NCBI RefSeq assembly: GCF_045679555.1
Contig: NW_027256014.1
Coordinates: forward strand, 1-64,000
Origin: Salvelinus alpinus
Lineage: Eukaryota > Chordata > Actinopteri > Salmoniformes > Salmonidae
Length of the DNA stretch: 64,000 nt
Reading direction: 5' to 3'
How positions within the stretch are numbered: the first letter of the stretch is position 1; each line of letters starts with the position of its first letter. Both the position numbers and the translations under genes were made by a program. The notes under the pieces are model-generated. The model searched no databases and was not told the origin of the DNA. It worked only from the letters and a program-made list of their open reading frames with translations. Of the stretch, positions 1-12,641 are shown one piece after another.

Positions 1-3000
1 GAGAGAGTGTTACTAGACTGAGATAGTATTACTCAACTGGAGAGAGTATTACTAAACTGAGAGAGTGTTACTCAGACTGAGAGAGTATTACTAAACTTAG
101 AGAATATTACTAAACTGAGAGAGTATTATTAAACCTGAGGGAGGATTACTAAACAAAGAGAGTATTACTCATCAACTGAGAGAATATTACTAAACAAAGA
201 GAGTATTACTAAACTGAGTAGAAATGAGAGAATATTACTAAAACTGAGAGAATATTACTAAACTGAGAGAGTATTACTAAACTGAGAGAGTATTACTAAA
301 CTGAGAGAGTATTACTAACCTGAGAGAGTATTACTCAAACTGAGAGAATATTACTAAACTGAGAGAGTATTACTAAACTGAGAGAGTATTACTAAACCGA
401 GAGAGTATTACTAAACTGAGAGAGTATTACTAAACTGAGAGAGTATTACTAGACTGAGATAGTATTACTCAACTGAGAGAGTATTACTAAACTGAGAGAG
501 TGTTACTACACTGAGAGAGTATTACTAAACTGAGAGAATATTACTAAACTGAGAGTGTATAACTAAACTGAGAGACTGAGAGAATATTACTAAACTGTAA
601 GAATATTACTAAACTGAGAGAGTATTACTAAACTGAGAGAGTGTTACTAAACTGAGAGAGTGTTACTAGACTGAGAGAGTATTACTAAATTGAGAGAGTG
701 TTACTAAACTGAGAGAGTATTACTAAACTGAGAGAGCTGAGAGAGTATTACAAGACTGAGAGAGTATTACTAAACTGAGAGAGTTTTACTAAACTGAGAA
801 AGTACTACTAACCGGAGAGAGTATTACTAAACTGAGAGAGTATTACTAAACTGAGAGAATATTACTAAACTGAGAGAGCTGAGAGAATATTACTAAACTG
901 AGAGAGTATTACTAAACTGAGAGAATATTACTAAACTGAGAGAGTATTACTGAAACTGAGAGAGTATTACTAAACTGAGAGAAAATTACTCAACGGAGAG
1001 ATTATTACTCAACTGAGAGAGTATTACTAAACTGAGAGAGTATTACTAAACTGAGAGAGTGTTGCTAGACTGAGATAGTATTACTAAACTGAGAGGACAT
1101 ACCTAAACTGAGACAGTTTTACTAAACTGAGAGAGTGTTACTAGACTGAGAGAGTATTACTAAACTGAGAGAATATTACTAACCTGAGAGAGTATTACTA
1201 AACAGAGAGAATATTACTAAACTGGGAGAGTATTATTAAACTGAGAGAGTATTACTAACCCGAGAGAGTATTACTAAACTGTGAGAGTATTACTAAACTG
1301 AGAGAGTATTACTAACCCGAGAGAGTATTACTAAACTGAGAGAGTATTACTAAACTGAGAGAGTATTACTAAACTGTGAGAGTATTACTCAACTGAGAGA
1401 GAGAGTATTACTAAACTGAGAGAGTATTACTAAACTGAGAGAGTGTTACTAGACTGAGAGAGTATTACTAAACTGAGAGAGTATTACTAAACTGAGAGAG
1501 TATTTACTAAACTGAGAGAGCTGAGAGAGTATTACTAAACTGAGAGAATATTACTAAACTGAGAGAGTATTACTAAACTGAGAGAGTATTACTAAACTGA
1601 GAGAGTATTACTAAACTGAGAGAGTATTACTAAACTGAGAGAACTGAGAGAATATTACTAAACTGAGAGAATATTACTAAACTGAGAGAGTATTACTAAA
1701 CTGAGAGAGTATTACTAAACTGAGAGAGTATTACTAAACTGAGAGAGTATTACTAAACTGAGAGAGCTGAGAGAATATTACTAAACTGAGAGAATATTAC
1801 TAAACTGAGAGAGTATTACTAAACTGGGGGAGTATTACTAAACCGAGAGAGTATTACTAACCTGAGAGAGTATTACTAAACTGAGAGAATATTACTAAAC
1901 TGTGAGAGTATTACTAAACTGAGAGAGTATTACTAAACCGAGAGAGTATTACTAAACTGAGAGAGTATTACTAAACTGAGAGAGTATCACTAAACTGAGA
2001 GAATATTACTAAACTGTGAGAGTATTACTAAACTGAGAGAGTATTACTAACCCGAGAGAGTATTACTAAACTGAGAGAGTATTACTAAACTGAGAGAGTG
2101 TTACTAGACTGAGATAGTATTACTCAACTGAGAGAGTATTACTAAACTGAGAGAGTGTTACTAGACTGAGAGAGTATTACTAAATAACCTGAGAGAGCTG
2201 AGAAAATATTACTAAACTGAGAGAATATTACTAAACTGAGAGAGTATTACTAAACTGAGAGAGTGTTACTAAACTGAGAGAGTGTTACTAGACTGAGAGA
2301 GTATTACTAAATTGAGAGAGTGTTACTAAACTGAGAGAGTATTACTAAACTGAGAGAGCTGAGAGAGTATTACAAGACTGATAGAGTATTACTAAACTGA
2401 GAGAGTTTTACTAAACTGAGAAAGTACTACTAACCCGAGAGAGTATTACTAAACTGAGAGAGTATTACTAAACTGAGAGAGCTGAGAGAATATTACTAAA
2501 CTGAGAGAGTATTACTAAACTGAGAGAATATTACTAAACTGAGAGAGTATTACTACACTGAGAGAGTATTACTAAACTGAGAGAGTGTTACTAGACTGAG
2601 AGAGTATTACTAAACTGAGAGAATATTACTAAACTGAGAGAGTATAACTAACCTGAGAGAGCTGAGAGAATATTACTAAACTGAGAGAATATTACTAAAC
2701 TGAGAGAGTATTACTAAACTGAGAGAGTGTTACTAAACTGAGAGAGTGTTACTAGACTGAGAGAGTATTACTAAATTGAGAGAGTGTTACTAAACTGAGA
2801 GAGTATTACTAAACTGAGAGAGCTGAGAGAGTATTACAAGACTGATAGAGTATTACTAAACTGAGAGAGTTTTACTAAACTGAGAAAGTACTACTAACCC
2901 GAGAGAGTATTACTAAACTGAGAGAGTATTACTAAACTGAGAGAGCTGAGAGAATATTACTAAACTGAGAGAGTATTACTAAACTGAGAGAATATTACTA

Positions 3001-3139
3001 AACTGAGAGAGTATTACTACACTGAGAGAGTATTACTAAACTGAGAGAGTTTTACTAGACTGAGATAGTATTACTCAACTGAGAGAGTATTACTAAACTG
3101 AGAGAGTGTTACTAGACTGAGAGAGTATTACTAAACTTA
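1..3139 (+). repeat. Irregular left part of the array
   Basis: These are 19-bp units with more scattered variants and length changes than the rest. The first 240 bases are the most irregular, with an extra C before CTGAG, an ACTCATCAACTGAG stretch and an ACTGAGTAGAAATGAG junction. Nine-base truncated units appear near 727, 877, 1520, 1640 and 1765. A local duplication with 464-bp spacing covers about 2190-2640 and 2654-3100; the variant ACAAGACTGATAGAG occurs at about 2371 and 2835. No gene or other element is visible. Greater divergence could mean proximity to an array edge, which lies outside the window. Confidence 0.8.
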
Positions 3140-6100
3140 GAGAATATTACTAAACTGAGAGAGTATTACTAAACTGAGGGAGTATTACTAAACCGAGAGA
3201 GTATTACTAAACTGAGAGAATATTACTAAACTGAGAGAGTATTACTAAACTGAGAGAAATGAGAGAATATTACTAAACTGAGAGAATATTACTAAACTGA
3301 GAGAGTATTACTAAACTGGGGGAGTATTACTAAACTGAGAGAGTATTACTAACCTGAGAGAGTATTACTAAACTGAGAGAATATTACTAAACGGTGAGAG
3401 TATTACTAAACTGAGAGAGTATTACTAACCCGAGAGAGTATTACTAAACTGAGAGAGTATTACTAAACTGAGAGAGTGTTACTAGACTGAGATAGTATTA
3501 CTCAACTGAGAGAGTATTACTAAACTGAGAGAGTGTTACTAGACTGAGAGAGTATTACTAAACTGAGAGAATATTACTAAACTGAGAGAGTATAACTAAA
3601 CTGAGAGAGCTGAGAGAATATTACTAAACTGAGAGAATATTACTAAACTGAGAGAGTATTACTAAACTGAGAGAGTGTTACTAAACTGAGAGAGTGTTAC
3701 TAGACTGAGAGAGTATTACTAAATTGAGAGAGTGTTACTAAACTGAGAGAGTATTACTAAACTGAGAGAGCTGAGACAGTATTACAAGACTGAGAGAGTA
3801 TTACTAAACTGAGAGAGTTTTACTAAACTGAGAAAGTACTACTAACCCGAGAGAGTATTACTAAACTGAGAGAGTATTACTAAACTGAGAGAGCTGAGAG
3901 AATATTACTAAACTGAAAAAGTATTACTAAACTGAGAGAATATTACTAAACTGAGAGAGTATTACTAAACTGAGGGAGTATTACTAAACCGAGAGAGTAT
4001 TACTAAACTGAGAGAATATTACTAAACTGAGAGAGTATTACTAAACTGAGAGAAATGAGAGAATATTACTAAACTGAGAGAATATTACTAAACTGAGAGA
4101 GTATTACTAAACTGGGGGAGTATTACTAAACCGAGAGAGTATTACTAACCTGAGAGAGTATTACTAAACTGAGAGAATATTACTAAACGGTGAGAGTATT
4201 ACTAAACTGAGAGAGTATTACTAACCCGAGAGAGTATTACTAAACTGAGAGAGTATTACTAAACTGAGAGAGTGTTACTAGACTGAGATAGTATTACTCA
4301 ACTGAGAGAGTATTACTAAACTGAGAGAGTGTTACTAGACTGAGAGAGTATTACTAAACTGAGAGAATATTACTAAACTGAGAGAGTATAACTAAACTGA
4401 GAGAGCTGAGAGAATATTACTAAACTGAGAGAATATTACTAAACTGAGAGAGTATTACTAAACTGAGAGAGTGTTACTAAACTGAGAGAGTGTTACTAGA
4501 CTGAGAGAGTATTACTAAATTGAGAGAGTGTTACTAAACTGAGAGAGTATTACTAAACTGAGAGAGCTGAGAGAGTATTACAAGACTGAGAGAGTATTAC
4601 TAAACTGAGAGAGTTTTACTAAACTGAGAAAGTACTACTAACCCGAGAGAGTATTACTAAACTGAGAGAGTATTACTAAACTGAGAGAGCTGAGAGAATA
4701 TTACTAAACTGAAAAAGTATTACTAAACTGAGAGAATATTACTAAACTGAGAGAGTATTACTAAACTGAGGGAGTATTACTAAACCGAGAGAGTATTACT
4801 AAACTGAGAGAATATTACTAAACTGAGAGAGTATTACTAAACTGAGAGAAATGAGAGAATATTACTAAACTGAGAGAATATTACTAAACTGAGAGAGTAT
4901 TACTAAACTGGGGGAGTATTACTAAACCGAGAGAGTATTACTAACCTGAGAGAGTATTACTAAACTGAGAGAATATTACTAAACGGTGAGAGTATTACTA
5001 AACTGAGAGAGTATTACTAACCCGAGAGAGTATTACTAAACTGAGAGAGTATTACTAAACTGAGAGAGTGTTACTAGACTGAGATAGTATTACTCAACTG
5101 AGAGAGTATTACTAAACTGAGAGAGTGTTACTAGACTGAGAGAGTATTACTAAACTGAGAGAATATTACTAAACTGAGAGAGTATAACTAAACTGAGAGA
5201 GCTGAGAGAATATTACTAAACTGAGAGAATATTACTAAACTGAGAGAGTATTACTAAACTGAGAGAGTGTTACTAAACTGAGAGAGTGTTACTAGACTGA
5301 GAGAGTATTACTAAATTGAGAGAGTGTTACTAAACTGAGAGAGTATTACTAAACTGAGAGAGCTGAGAGAGTATTACAAGACTGAGAGAGTATTACTAAA
5401 CTGAGAGAGTTTTACTAAACTGAGAAAGTACTACTAACCCGAGAGAGTATTACTAAACTGAGAGAGTATTACTAAACTGAGAGAGCTGAGAGAATATTAC
5501 TAAACTGAAAAAGTATTACTAAACTGAGAGAATATTACTAAACTGAGAGAGTATTACTAAACTGAGGGAGTATTACTAAACCGAGAGAGTATTACTAAAC
5601 TGAGAGAATATTACTAAACTGAGAGAGTATTACTAAACTGAGAGAAATTAGAGAATATTACAAAACTGAGAGAATATTACTAAACTGAGAGAGTATTACT
5701 AAACTGGGGGAGTATTACTAAACCGAGAGAGTATTACTAACCTGAGAGAGTATTACTAAACTGAGAGAATATTACTAAACGGTGAGAGTATTACTAAACT
5801 GAGAGAGTATTACTAACCCGAGAGAGTATTACTAAACTGAGAGAGTATTACTAAACTGAGAGAGTGTTACTAGACTGAGATAGTATTACTCAACTGAGAG
5901 AGTATTACTAAACTGAGAGAGTGTTACTAGACTGAGAGAGTATTACTAAACTGAGAGAATATTACTAAACTGAGAGAGTATAACTAAACTGAGAGAGCTG
6001 AGAGAATATTACTAAACTGAGAGAATATTACTAAACTGAGAGAGTATTACTAAACTGAGAGAGTGTTACTAAACTGAGAGAGTGTTACTAGACTGAGAGA

Positions 6101-6360
6101 GTATTACTAAATTGAGAGAGTGTTACTAAACTGAGAGAGTATTACTAAACTGAGAGAGCTGAGAGAGTATTACAAGACTGAGAGAGTATTACTAAACTGA
6201 GAGAGTTTTACTAAACTGAGAAAGTACTACTAACCCGAGAGAGTATTACTAAACTGAGAGAGTATTACTAAACTGAGAGAGCTGAGAGAATATTACTAAA
6301 CTGAAAGAGTATTACTAAACTGAGAGAATATTACTAAACTGAGAGAGTATTACTAAACTG
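3140..6360 (+). repeat. 796-bp higher-order repeat, four tandem copies
   Basis: The diagnostic variant ACTAAATTGAGAGAGTG lies at about 3723, 4519, 5314 and 6110, so the spacing is 795-796 bp. Whole lines of sequence match between copies with only scattered substitutions; one copy near 5649 has AGAAATTAGAG where the others have AGAAATGAGAG. Each copy holds four 9-bp truncated units and about 40 full units (40 x 19 + 4 x 9 = 796). Copy limits are roughly 3140-3935, 3936-4731, 4732-5527 and 5528-6320, with a partial overhang to 6360. Related 795-bp spacing recurs at 14289/15084, and a shortened 776-bp version at 22134/22910, so this module was carried into later blocks. Confidence 0.85.
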
Positions 6361-7054
6361 AGAGAGTATTACTAAACTGAGAGAGTTTTACTAGACTGAG
6401 ATAGTATTACTCAACTGAGAGAGTATTACTAAACTGAGAGAGTGTTACTAGACTGAGAGAGTATTACTACACTTAGAGAATATTACTAAACTGACAGAGT
6501 ATTACTAAACTGAGGGAGTATTACTAAACCGAGAGAGTATTACTAAACTGAGGGAGTATTACTAAACCGAGAGAGTATTGCAAAACTGAGAGAAATGAGA
6601 GAATATTACTAAACTGAGAGAATATTACTAAACTGAGAGAGTATTACTAAACTGAGGGAGTATTACTAAACCGAGAGAGTATTACTAACCTGAGAGAGAA
6701 TTACTAAACTGAGAGAATATTACTAAACTGTGAGAGTATTACTAAACTGAGAGAGTATTACTAACCCGAGAGAGTATTACTAAACTGAGAGAGTATTACT
6801 AAATTGAGAGAGTGTTACTAGACTGAGATAGTATTACTCAACTGAGAGAGTATTACTAAACTGAGAGAGTGTTACTAGACTGAGAGAGTATTACTAAACT
6901 GAGAGAATATTACTAAACTGAGAGAGTATAACTAAACTGAGAGAGCTGAGAGAATATTACTAAACTGAGAGAATATTACTAAACTGAGAGAGTATTACTA
7001 AACTGAGAGAGTGTTACTACATTTAACATTTTTACATTTAAGTCATTTAGCAGA

Positions 7055-7071
7055 CGCTCTTATCCAGAGCG
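7055..7071 (-). other. L2-type 3' tail hairpin of SINE copy 1
   Basis: A perfect 6-bp stem (CGCTCT with AGAGCG) encloses a 5-nt GGATA loop on the minus strand, just before the CTGCTAAATGACTT tail. In eel UnaL2 and related fish L2-clade LINEs and their partner SINEs, such a 3' hairpin is the reverse-transcriptase recognition site. It is unchanged in all six copies. Confidence 0.75.
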
Positions 7072-7116
7072 ACTACAAAATGGAAAGTTCGACATATTCG
7101 TCCTGGTCCCCCCGTG

Positions 7117-7171
7117 GGAATTGAACCCACAACCCTGGCGTTGCAAGCGCCATGCTCTACCAACTGAGCCA
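7117..7171 (-). promoter_or_regulatory. Internal RNA polymerase III promoter (A and B boxes) of SINE copy 1
   Basis: On the minus strand the A box TGGCTCAGTTGG occupies 7160-7171 and fits the tRNA A-box consensus. The B box GGTTCAATTCC occupies 7117-7127 and differs from GGTTCGANTCC by A for G, a common CpG decay. The same boxes lie at 97-107 (B) and 140-151 (A) bases from the left edge of every copy: 9226-9236/9269-9280, 12578-12588/12621-12632, 16091-16101/16134-16145, 23907-23917/23950-23961 and 38438-38448/38481-38492. Whether they are used is unknown. Confidence 0.75.
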
Positions 7172-7180
7172 CACGGGACC

Positions 7181-9128
7181 ACAAAACTGAGAGAGTATAT
7201 TACTAAACGGAGAGAATATTACTAAACGGAGAGAGTATTACTAAACTGAGAGAATATTACTAAACTGAGAGAGTATTACTAAACTGAGAGAGTGTTACTA
7301 AACTGAGTGAAAATTACTCAACGGAGAGATTATTACTCAACTGAGAGAGTATTACTAAACTGAGAGAGTATTACTAAACTGAGAGAGTGTTGCTAGACTG
7401 AGATAGTATTACTAAACTGAGAGGATATAACTAAACTGAGACAGTTTTACTAAACTGAGAGAGTGTTACTAGACTGAGAGAATATTACTAGACTGAGAGA
7501 GTATTACTAAATTGAGAGAGTGTTACTAAACTGAGAGAGTATTACTAAACTGAGAGAGCTGAGAGAGTATTACAACACTGAGAGTATTACTAAACAGAGA
7601 GAATATTACTAAACTGTGAGAGTATTATTACACTGAGAGAGTATTACTAACCCGAGAGAGTATTACTAAACTGTGAGAGTATTACTAAACTGAGAGAGTA
7701 TTACTAACCCGAGAGAGTATTACCAAACTGAGAGAGTATTACTAAACTGAGAGAGTATTACTAAACTGAGAGAGTATTACTAAACTGAGAGAGTATTACT
7801 CAACTGAGAGAGTATTACAAAACTGATAGAATATTACTCAACGGATAGAGTGTTACTAGACTGAGAGAGTATTACTAAACTGAGAGAGTATTACTAAACT
7901 GAGAGAGTATTACTAAACTGAGAGAGCTGAGAGAGTATTACCAAACTGAGAGAATATTACTAAACTGAGATAGTATTACTAAACTGAGAGAGTATTACTA
8001 AACTGAGAGAATATTACTAAACTGAGAGAGTATTACTAAACTGAGAGAGTATTACTGACTGAGAGAGTATTACTAAACTGAGAGAATATTACTAAACTGA
8101 GAGAGTATTACTACACTGAGAGAGTATTACTAAACTGAGAGAGTTTTACTAGACTGAGATAGTATTACTCAACTGAGAGAGTATTACTAAACTGAGAGAG
8201 TGTTACTAGACTGAGAGAGTATTACTAAACTTAGAGAATATTACTAAACTGAGAGAGTATTACTAAACTGAGGGAGTATTACTAAACCGAGAGAGTATTA
8301 CTAAACTGAGAGAATATTACTAAACTGAGAGAGTATTACTAAACTGAGAGAAATGAGAGAATATTACTAAACTGAGAGAATATTACTAAACTGAGAGAGT
8401 ATTACTAAACTGGGGGAGTATTACTAAACTGAGAGAGTATTACTAACCTGAGAGAGTATTACTAAACTGAGAGAATATTACTAAACGGTGAGAGTATTAC
8501 TAAACTGAGAGAGTATTACTAACCCGAGAGAGTATTACTAAACTGAGAGAGTATTACTAAACTGAGAGAGTGTTACTAGACTGAGATAGTATTACTCAAC
8601 TGAGAGAGTATTACTAAACTGAGAGAGTGTTACTAGACTGAGAGAGTATTACTAAACTGAGAGAATATTACTAAACTGAGAGAGTATAACTAAACTGAGA
8701 GAGCTGAGAGAATATTACTAAACTGAGAGAATATTACTAAACTGAGAGAGTATTACTAAACTGGGGGAGTATTACTAAACTGAGAGAGTATTACTAACCT
8801 GAGAGAGTATTACTAAACTGAGAGAATATTACTAAACGGTGAGAGTATTACTAAACTGAGAGAGTATTACTAACCCGAGAGAGTATTACTAAACTGAGAG
8901 AGTATTACTAAACTGAGAGAGTGTTACTAGACTGAGATAGTATTACTCAACTGAGAGAGTATTACTAAACTGAGAGAGTGTTACTAGACTGAGAGAGTAT
9001 TACTAAACTGAGAGAATATTACTAAACTGAGAGAGTATAACTAAACTGAGAGAGCTGAGAGAATATTACTAAACTGAGAGAATATTACTAAACTGAGAGA
9101 GTATTACTAAACTGAGAGAGTGTTACTA
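7181..9128 (+). repeat. Satellite block between SINE copies 1 and 2
   Basis: This block begins with the flank ACAAAACTGAGAGAGTATAT, then units ending in AACGG, which follow every SINE. Its first 1.5 kb (to about 8700) matches the block after SINE copy 2 at an offset of 2,109 bp, with a few differences. From about 8100 it repeats variants of the 796-bp module (TTTTACTAGACTGAGATAG, TAAACTTAGAGAATATT, AACGGTGAGAG). The last 400 bases repeat the preceding 400, both running from the truncated-unit junction through AACGGTGAGAG to GTGTTACTAGACTGAGATAG. No gene is present. Confidence 0.8.
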
Positions 9129-9289
9129 CATTTAACATTTTTACATTTAAGTCATTTAGCAGACGCTCTTATCCAGAGCGACTACAAATTGGAAAGTTCG
9201 ACATATTCGTCCTGGTCCCCCCGTGGGAATTGAACCCACAACCCTGGCGTTGCAAGCGCCATGCTCTACCAACTGAGCCACACGGGACC
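9129..9289 (-). mobile_element. tRNA-derived SINE, copy 2
   Basis: This is the same 161-bp element as at 7020-7180, in the same orientation and with the same junctions: GTGTTACTA on the left and ACAAAACTGAG on the right. The tRNA-like head is at 9213-9289 and the L2-type hairpin at 9164-9180. It is identical by eye to copies 3, 4 and 5. Shared flanks show it was duplicated with the surrounding satellite. Confidence 0.88.
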
Positions 9290-12200
9290 ACAAAACTGAG
9301 AGAGTATATTACTAAACGGAGAGAATATTACTAAACGGAGAGAGTATTACTAAACTGAGAGAATATTACTAAACTGAGAGAGTATTACTAAACTGAGAGA
9401 GTGTTACTAAACTGAGTGAAAATTACTCAACGGAGAGATTATTACTCAACTGAGAGAGTATTACTAAACTGAGAGAGTATTACTAAACTGAGAGAGTGTT
9501 GCTAGACTGAGATAGTATTACTAAACTGAGAGGATATAACTAAACTGAGACAGTTTTACTAAACTGAGAGAGTGTTACTAGACTGAGAGAATATTACTAG
9601 CCTGAGAGAGTATTACTAAATTGAGAGAGTGTTACTAAACTGAGAGAGTATTACTAAACTGAGAGAGCTGAGAGAGTATTACAACACTGAGAGTATTACT
9701 AAACAGAGAGAATATTACTAAACTGTGAGAGTATTATTACACTGAGAGAGTATTACTAACCCGAGAGAGTATTACTAAACTGTGAGAGTATTACTAAACT
9801 GAGAGAGTATTACTAACCCGAGAGAGTATTACCAAACTGAGAGAGTATTACTAAACTGAGAGAGTATTACTAAACTGAGAGAGTATTACTAAACTGAGAG
9901 AGTATTACTCAACTGAGAGAGTATTACAAAACTGATAGAATATTACTCAACGGAGAGAGTGTTACTAGACTGAGAGAGTATTACTAAACTGAGAGAGTGT
10001 TACTAAACTGAGAGAGTATTACTAAACTGAGAGAGCTGAGAGAGTATTACCAAACTGAGAGAATATTACTAAACTGAGATAGTATTACTAAACTGAGAGA
10101 GTATTACTAAACTGAGGTGAATATTACTAAACTGAGAGAGTATTACTAAACTGAGAGAGCTGAGAGAATATTACTAAACTGAGAGAGTATTACTAAACTG
10201 AGAGAATATTACTAAACTGAGAGAGTATTACTACACTGAGAGAGTATTACTAAACTGAGAGAGTTTTACTAGACTGAGATAGTATTACTCAACTGAGAGA
10301 GTATTACTAAACTGAGAGAGTGTTACTAGACTGAGAGAGTATTACTAAACTTAGAGAATATTACTAAACTGAGAGAGTATTACTAAACTGAGGGAGTATT
10401 ACTAAACCGAGAGAGTATTACTAAACTGAGAGAATATTACTAAACTGAGAGAGTATTACTAAACTGAGAGAAATGAGAGAATATTACTAAACTGAGAGAA
10501 TATTACTAAACTGAGAGAGTATTACTAAACTGGGGGAGTATTACTAAACTGAGAGAGTATTACTAACCTGAGAGAGTATTACTAAACTGAGAGAATATTA
10601 CTAAACGGTGAGAGTATTACTAAACTGAGAGAGTATTACTAACCCGAGAGAGTATTACTAAACTGAGAGAGTATTACTAAACTGAGAGAGTGTTACTAGA
10701 CTGAGATAGTATTACTCAACTGAGAGAGTATTACTAAACTGAGAGAGTGTTACTAGACTGAGAGAGTATTACTAAACTGAGAGAATATTACTAAACTGAG
10801 AGAGTATAACTAAACTGAGAGAGCTGAGAGAATATTACTAAACTGAGAGAATATTACTAAACTGAGAGAGTATTACTAAACTGAGAGAGTGTTACTAAAC
10901 TGAGAGAGTGTTACTAGACTGAGAGAGTATTACTAAATTGAGAGAGTGTTACTAAACTGAGAGAGTATTACTAAACTGAGAGAGCTGAGAGAGTATTACA
11001 AGACTGAGAGAGTATTACTAAACTGAGAGAGTTTTACTAAACTGAGAAAGTACTACTAACCCGAGAGAGTATTACTAAACTGAGAGAGTATTACTAAACT
11101 GAGAGAGCTGAGAGAATATTACTAAACTGAAAAAGTATTACTAAACTGAGAGAATATTACTAAACTGAGAGAGTATTACTAAACTGAGGGAGTATTACTA
11201 AACCGAGAGAGTATTACTAAACTGAGAGAATATTACTAAACTGAGAGAGTATTACTAAACTGAGAGAAATGAGAGAATATTACTAAACTGAGAGAATATT
11301 ACTAAACTGAGAGAGTATTACTAAACTGGGGGAGTATTACTAAACCGAGAGAGTATTACTAACCTGAGAGAGTATTACTAAACTGAGAGAATATTACTAA
11401 ACGGTGAGAGTATTACTAAACTGAGAGAGTATTACTAACCCGAGAGAGTATTACTAAACTGAGAGAGTATTACTAAACTGAGAGAGTGTTACTAGACTGA
11501 GATAGTATTACTCAACTGAGAGAGTATTACTAAACTGAGAGAGTGTTACTAGACTGAGAGAGTATTACTAAACTGAGAGAATATTACTAAACTGAGAGAG
11601 TATAACTAAACTGAGAGAGCTGAGAGAATATTACTAAACTGAGAGAATATTACTAAACTGAGAGAGTATTACTAAACTGAGAGAGTATTACTAAACTGAG
11701 AGAAATGAGAGAATATTACTAAACTGAGAGAATATTACTAAACTGAGAGAGTATTACTAAACTGGGGGAGTATTACTAAACTGAGAGAGTATTACTAACC
11801 TGAGAGAGTATTACTAAACTGAGAGAATATTACTAAACGGTGAGAGTATTACTAAACTGAGAGAGTATTACTAACCCGAGAGAGTATTACTAAACTGAGA
11901 GAGTATTACTAAACTGAGAGAGTGTTACTAGACTGAGATAGTATTACTCAACTGAGAGAGTATTACTAAACTGAGAGAGTGTTACTAGACTGAGAGAGTA
12001 TTACTAAACTGAGAGAATATTACTAAACTGAGAGAGTATAACTAAACTGAGAGAGCTGAGAGAATATTACTAAACTGAGAGAATATTACTAAACTGAGAG
12101 AGTATTACTAAACTGGGGGAGTATTACTAAACTGAGAGAGTATTACTAACCTGAGAGAGTATTACTAAACTGAGAGAATATTACTAAACGGTGAGAGTAT

Positions 12201-12480
12201 TACTAAACTGAGAGAGTATTACTAACCCGAGAGAGTATTACTAAACTGAGAGAGTATTACTAAACTGAGAGAGTGTTACTAGACTGAGATAGTATTACTC
12301 AACTGAGAGAGTATTACTAAACTGAGAGAGTGTTACTAGACTGAGAGAGTATTACTAAACTGAGAGAATATTACTAAACTGAGAGAGTATAACTAAACTG
12401 AGAGAGCTGAGAGAATATTACTAAACTGAGAGAATATTACTAAACTGAGAGAGTATTACTAAACTGAGAGAGTGTTACTA
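9290..12480 (+). repeat. Satellite block between SINE copies 2 and 3
   Basis: Positions 9290-11685 match 12642-15037 at an offset of 3,352 bp, the spacing between SINE copies 2 and 3, with few substitutions (for example CTAGACTGAGATAG near 9494 against CTAGAATGAGATAG near 12845). Past about 11686 the block switches to the arrangement seen at 8340-9128, ending in the run that precedes each SINE (GAGAGTATAACTAAACTGAG, truncated unit, then GTGTTACTA). No gene is present. Confidence 0.8.
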
Positions 12481-12641
12481 CATTTAACATTTTTACATTT
12501 AAGTCATTTAGCAGACGCTCTTATCCAGAGCGACTACAAATTGGAAAGTTCGACATATTCGTCCTGGTCCCCCCGTGGGAATTGAACCCACAACCCTGGC
12601 GTTGCAAGCGCCATGCTCTACCAACTGAGCCACACGGGACC
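12481..12641 (-). mobile_element. tRNA-derived SINE, copy 3
   Basis: This is the same 161-bp element and orientation as copies 1 and 2, with the same junctions. The head is at 12565-12641 and the hairpin at 12516-12532. No difference from copies 2, 4 and 5 is seen by eye. It is a passenger of the 3.35-kb block duplication, not a new insertion. Confidence 0.88.

Larger units (their letters stand above)
7020..7180 (-). mobile_element. tRNA-derived SINE with L2-type tail, copy 1
   Basis: Read on the minus strand, the element starts with GGTCCCGTGTGGCTCAGTTG at 7180 and has a tRNA-like head of about 77 nt (7104-7180) with an anticodon-stem-like TGGCG/CGCCA pair around a CTTGCAA loop (tRNA-Ala UGC-like). 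A spacer of about 30 nt follows. The 3' part carries CGCTCT-GGATA-AGAGCG, CTGCTAAATGACTT and short ATG-rich repeats. That hairpin and tail match what L2-clade LINE reverse transcriptases recognise, so the element was probably mobilised in trans by such a LINE. This type of SINE is familiar from teleosts, notably salmonids. No clear target-site duplication is seen; the right flank has an extra ACAA that might be a degenerate ACTA. Compared with copies 2-5 this copy has one difference (CAAAATGG for CAAATTGG near 7079). Confidence 0.88.

Noticed and set aside
7104-7180. A functional tRNA-Ala (UGC) gene, and its equivalents in the other five copies
   Set aside because: The head has A and B boxes and a UGC-like loop, but two extra bases lie between the acceptor-like and D-arm-like parts, no TTTT terminator follows it, and it continues into an L2-type tail. 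It is the 5' part of a SINE.
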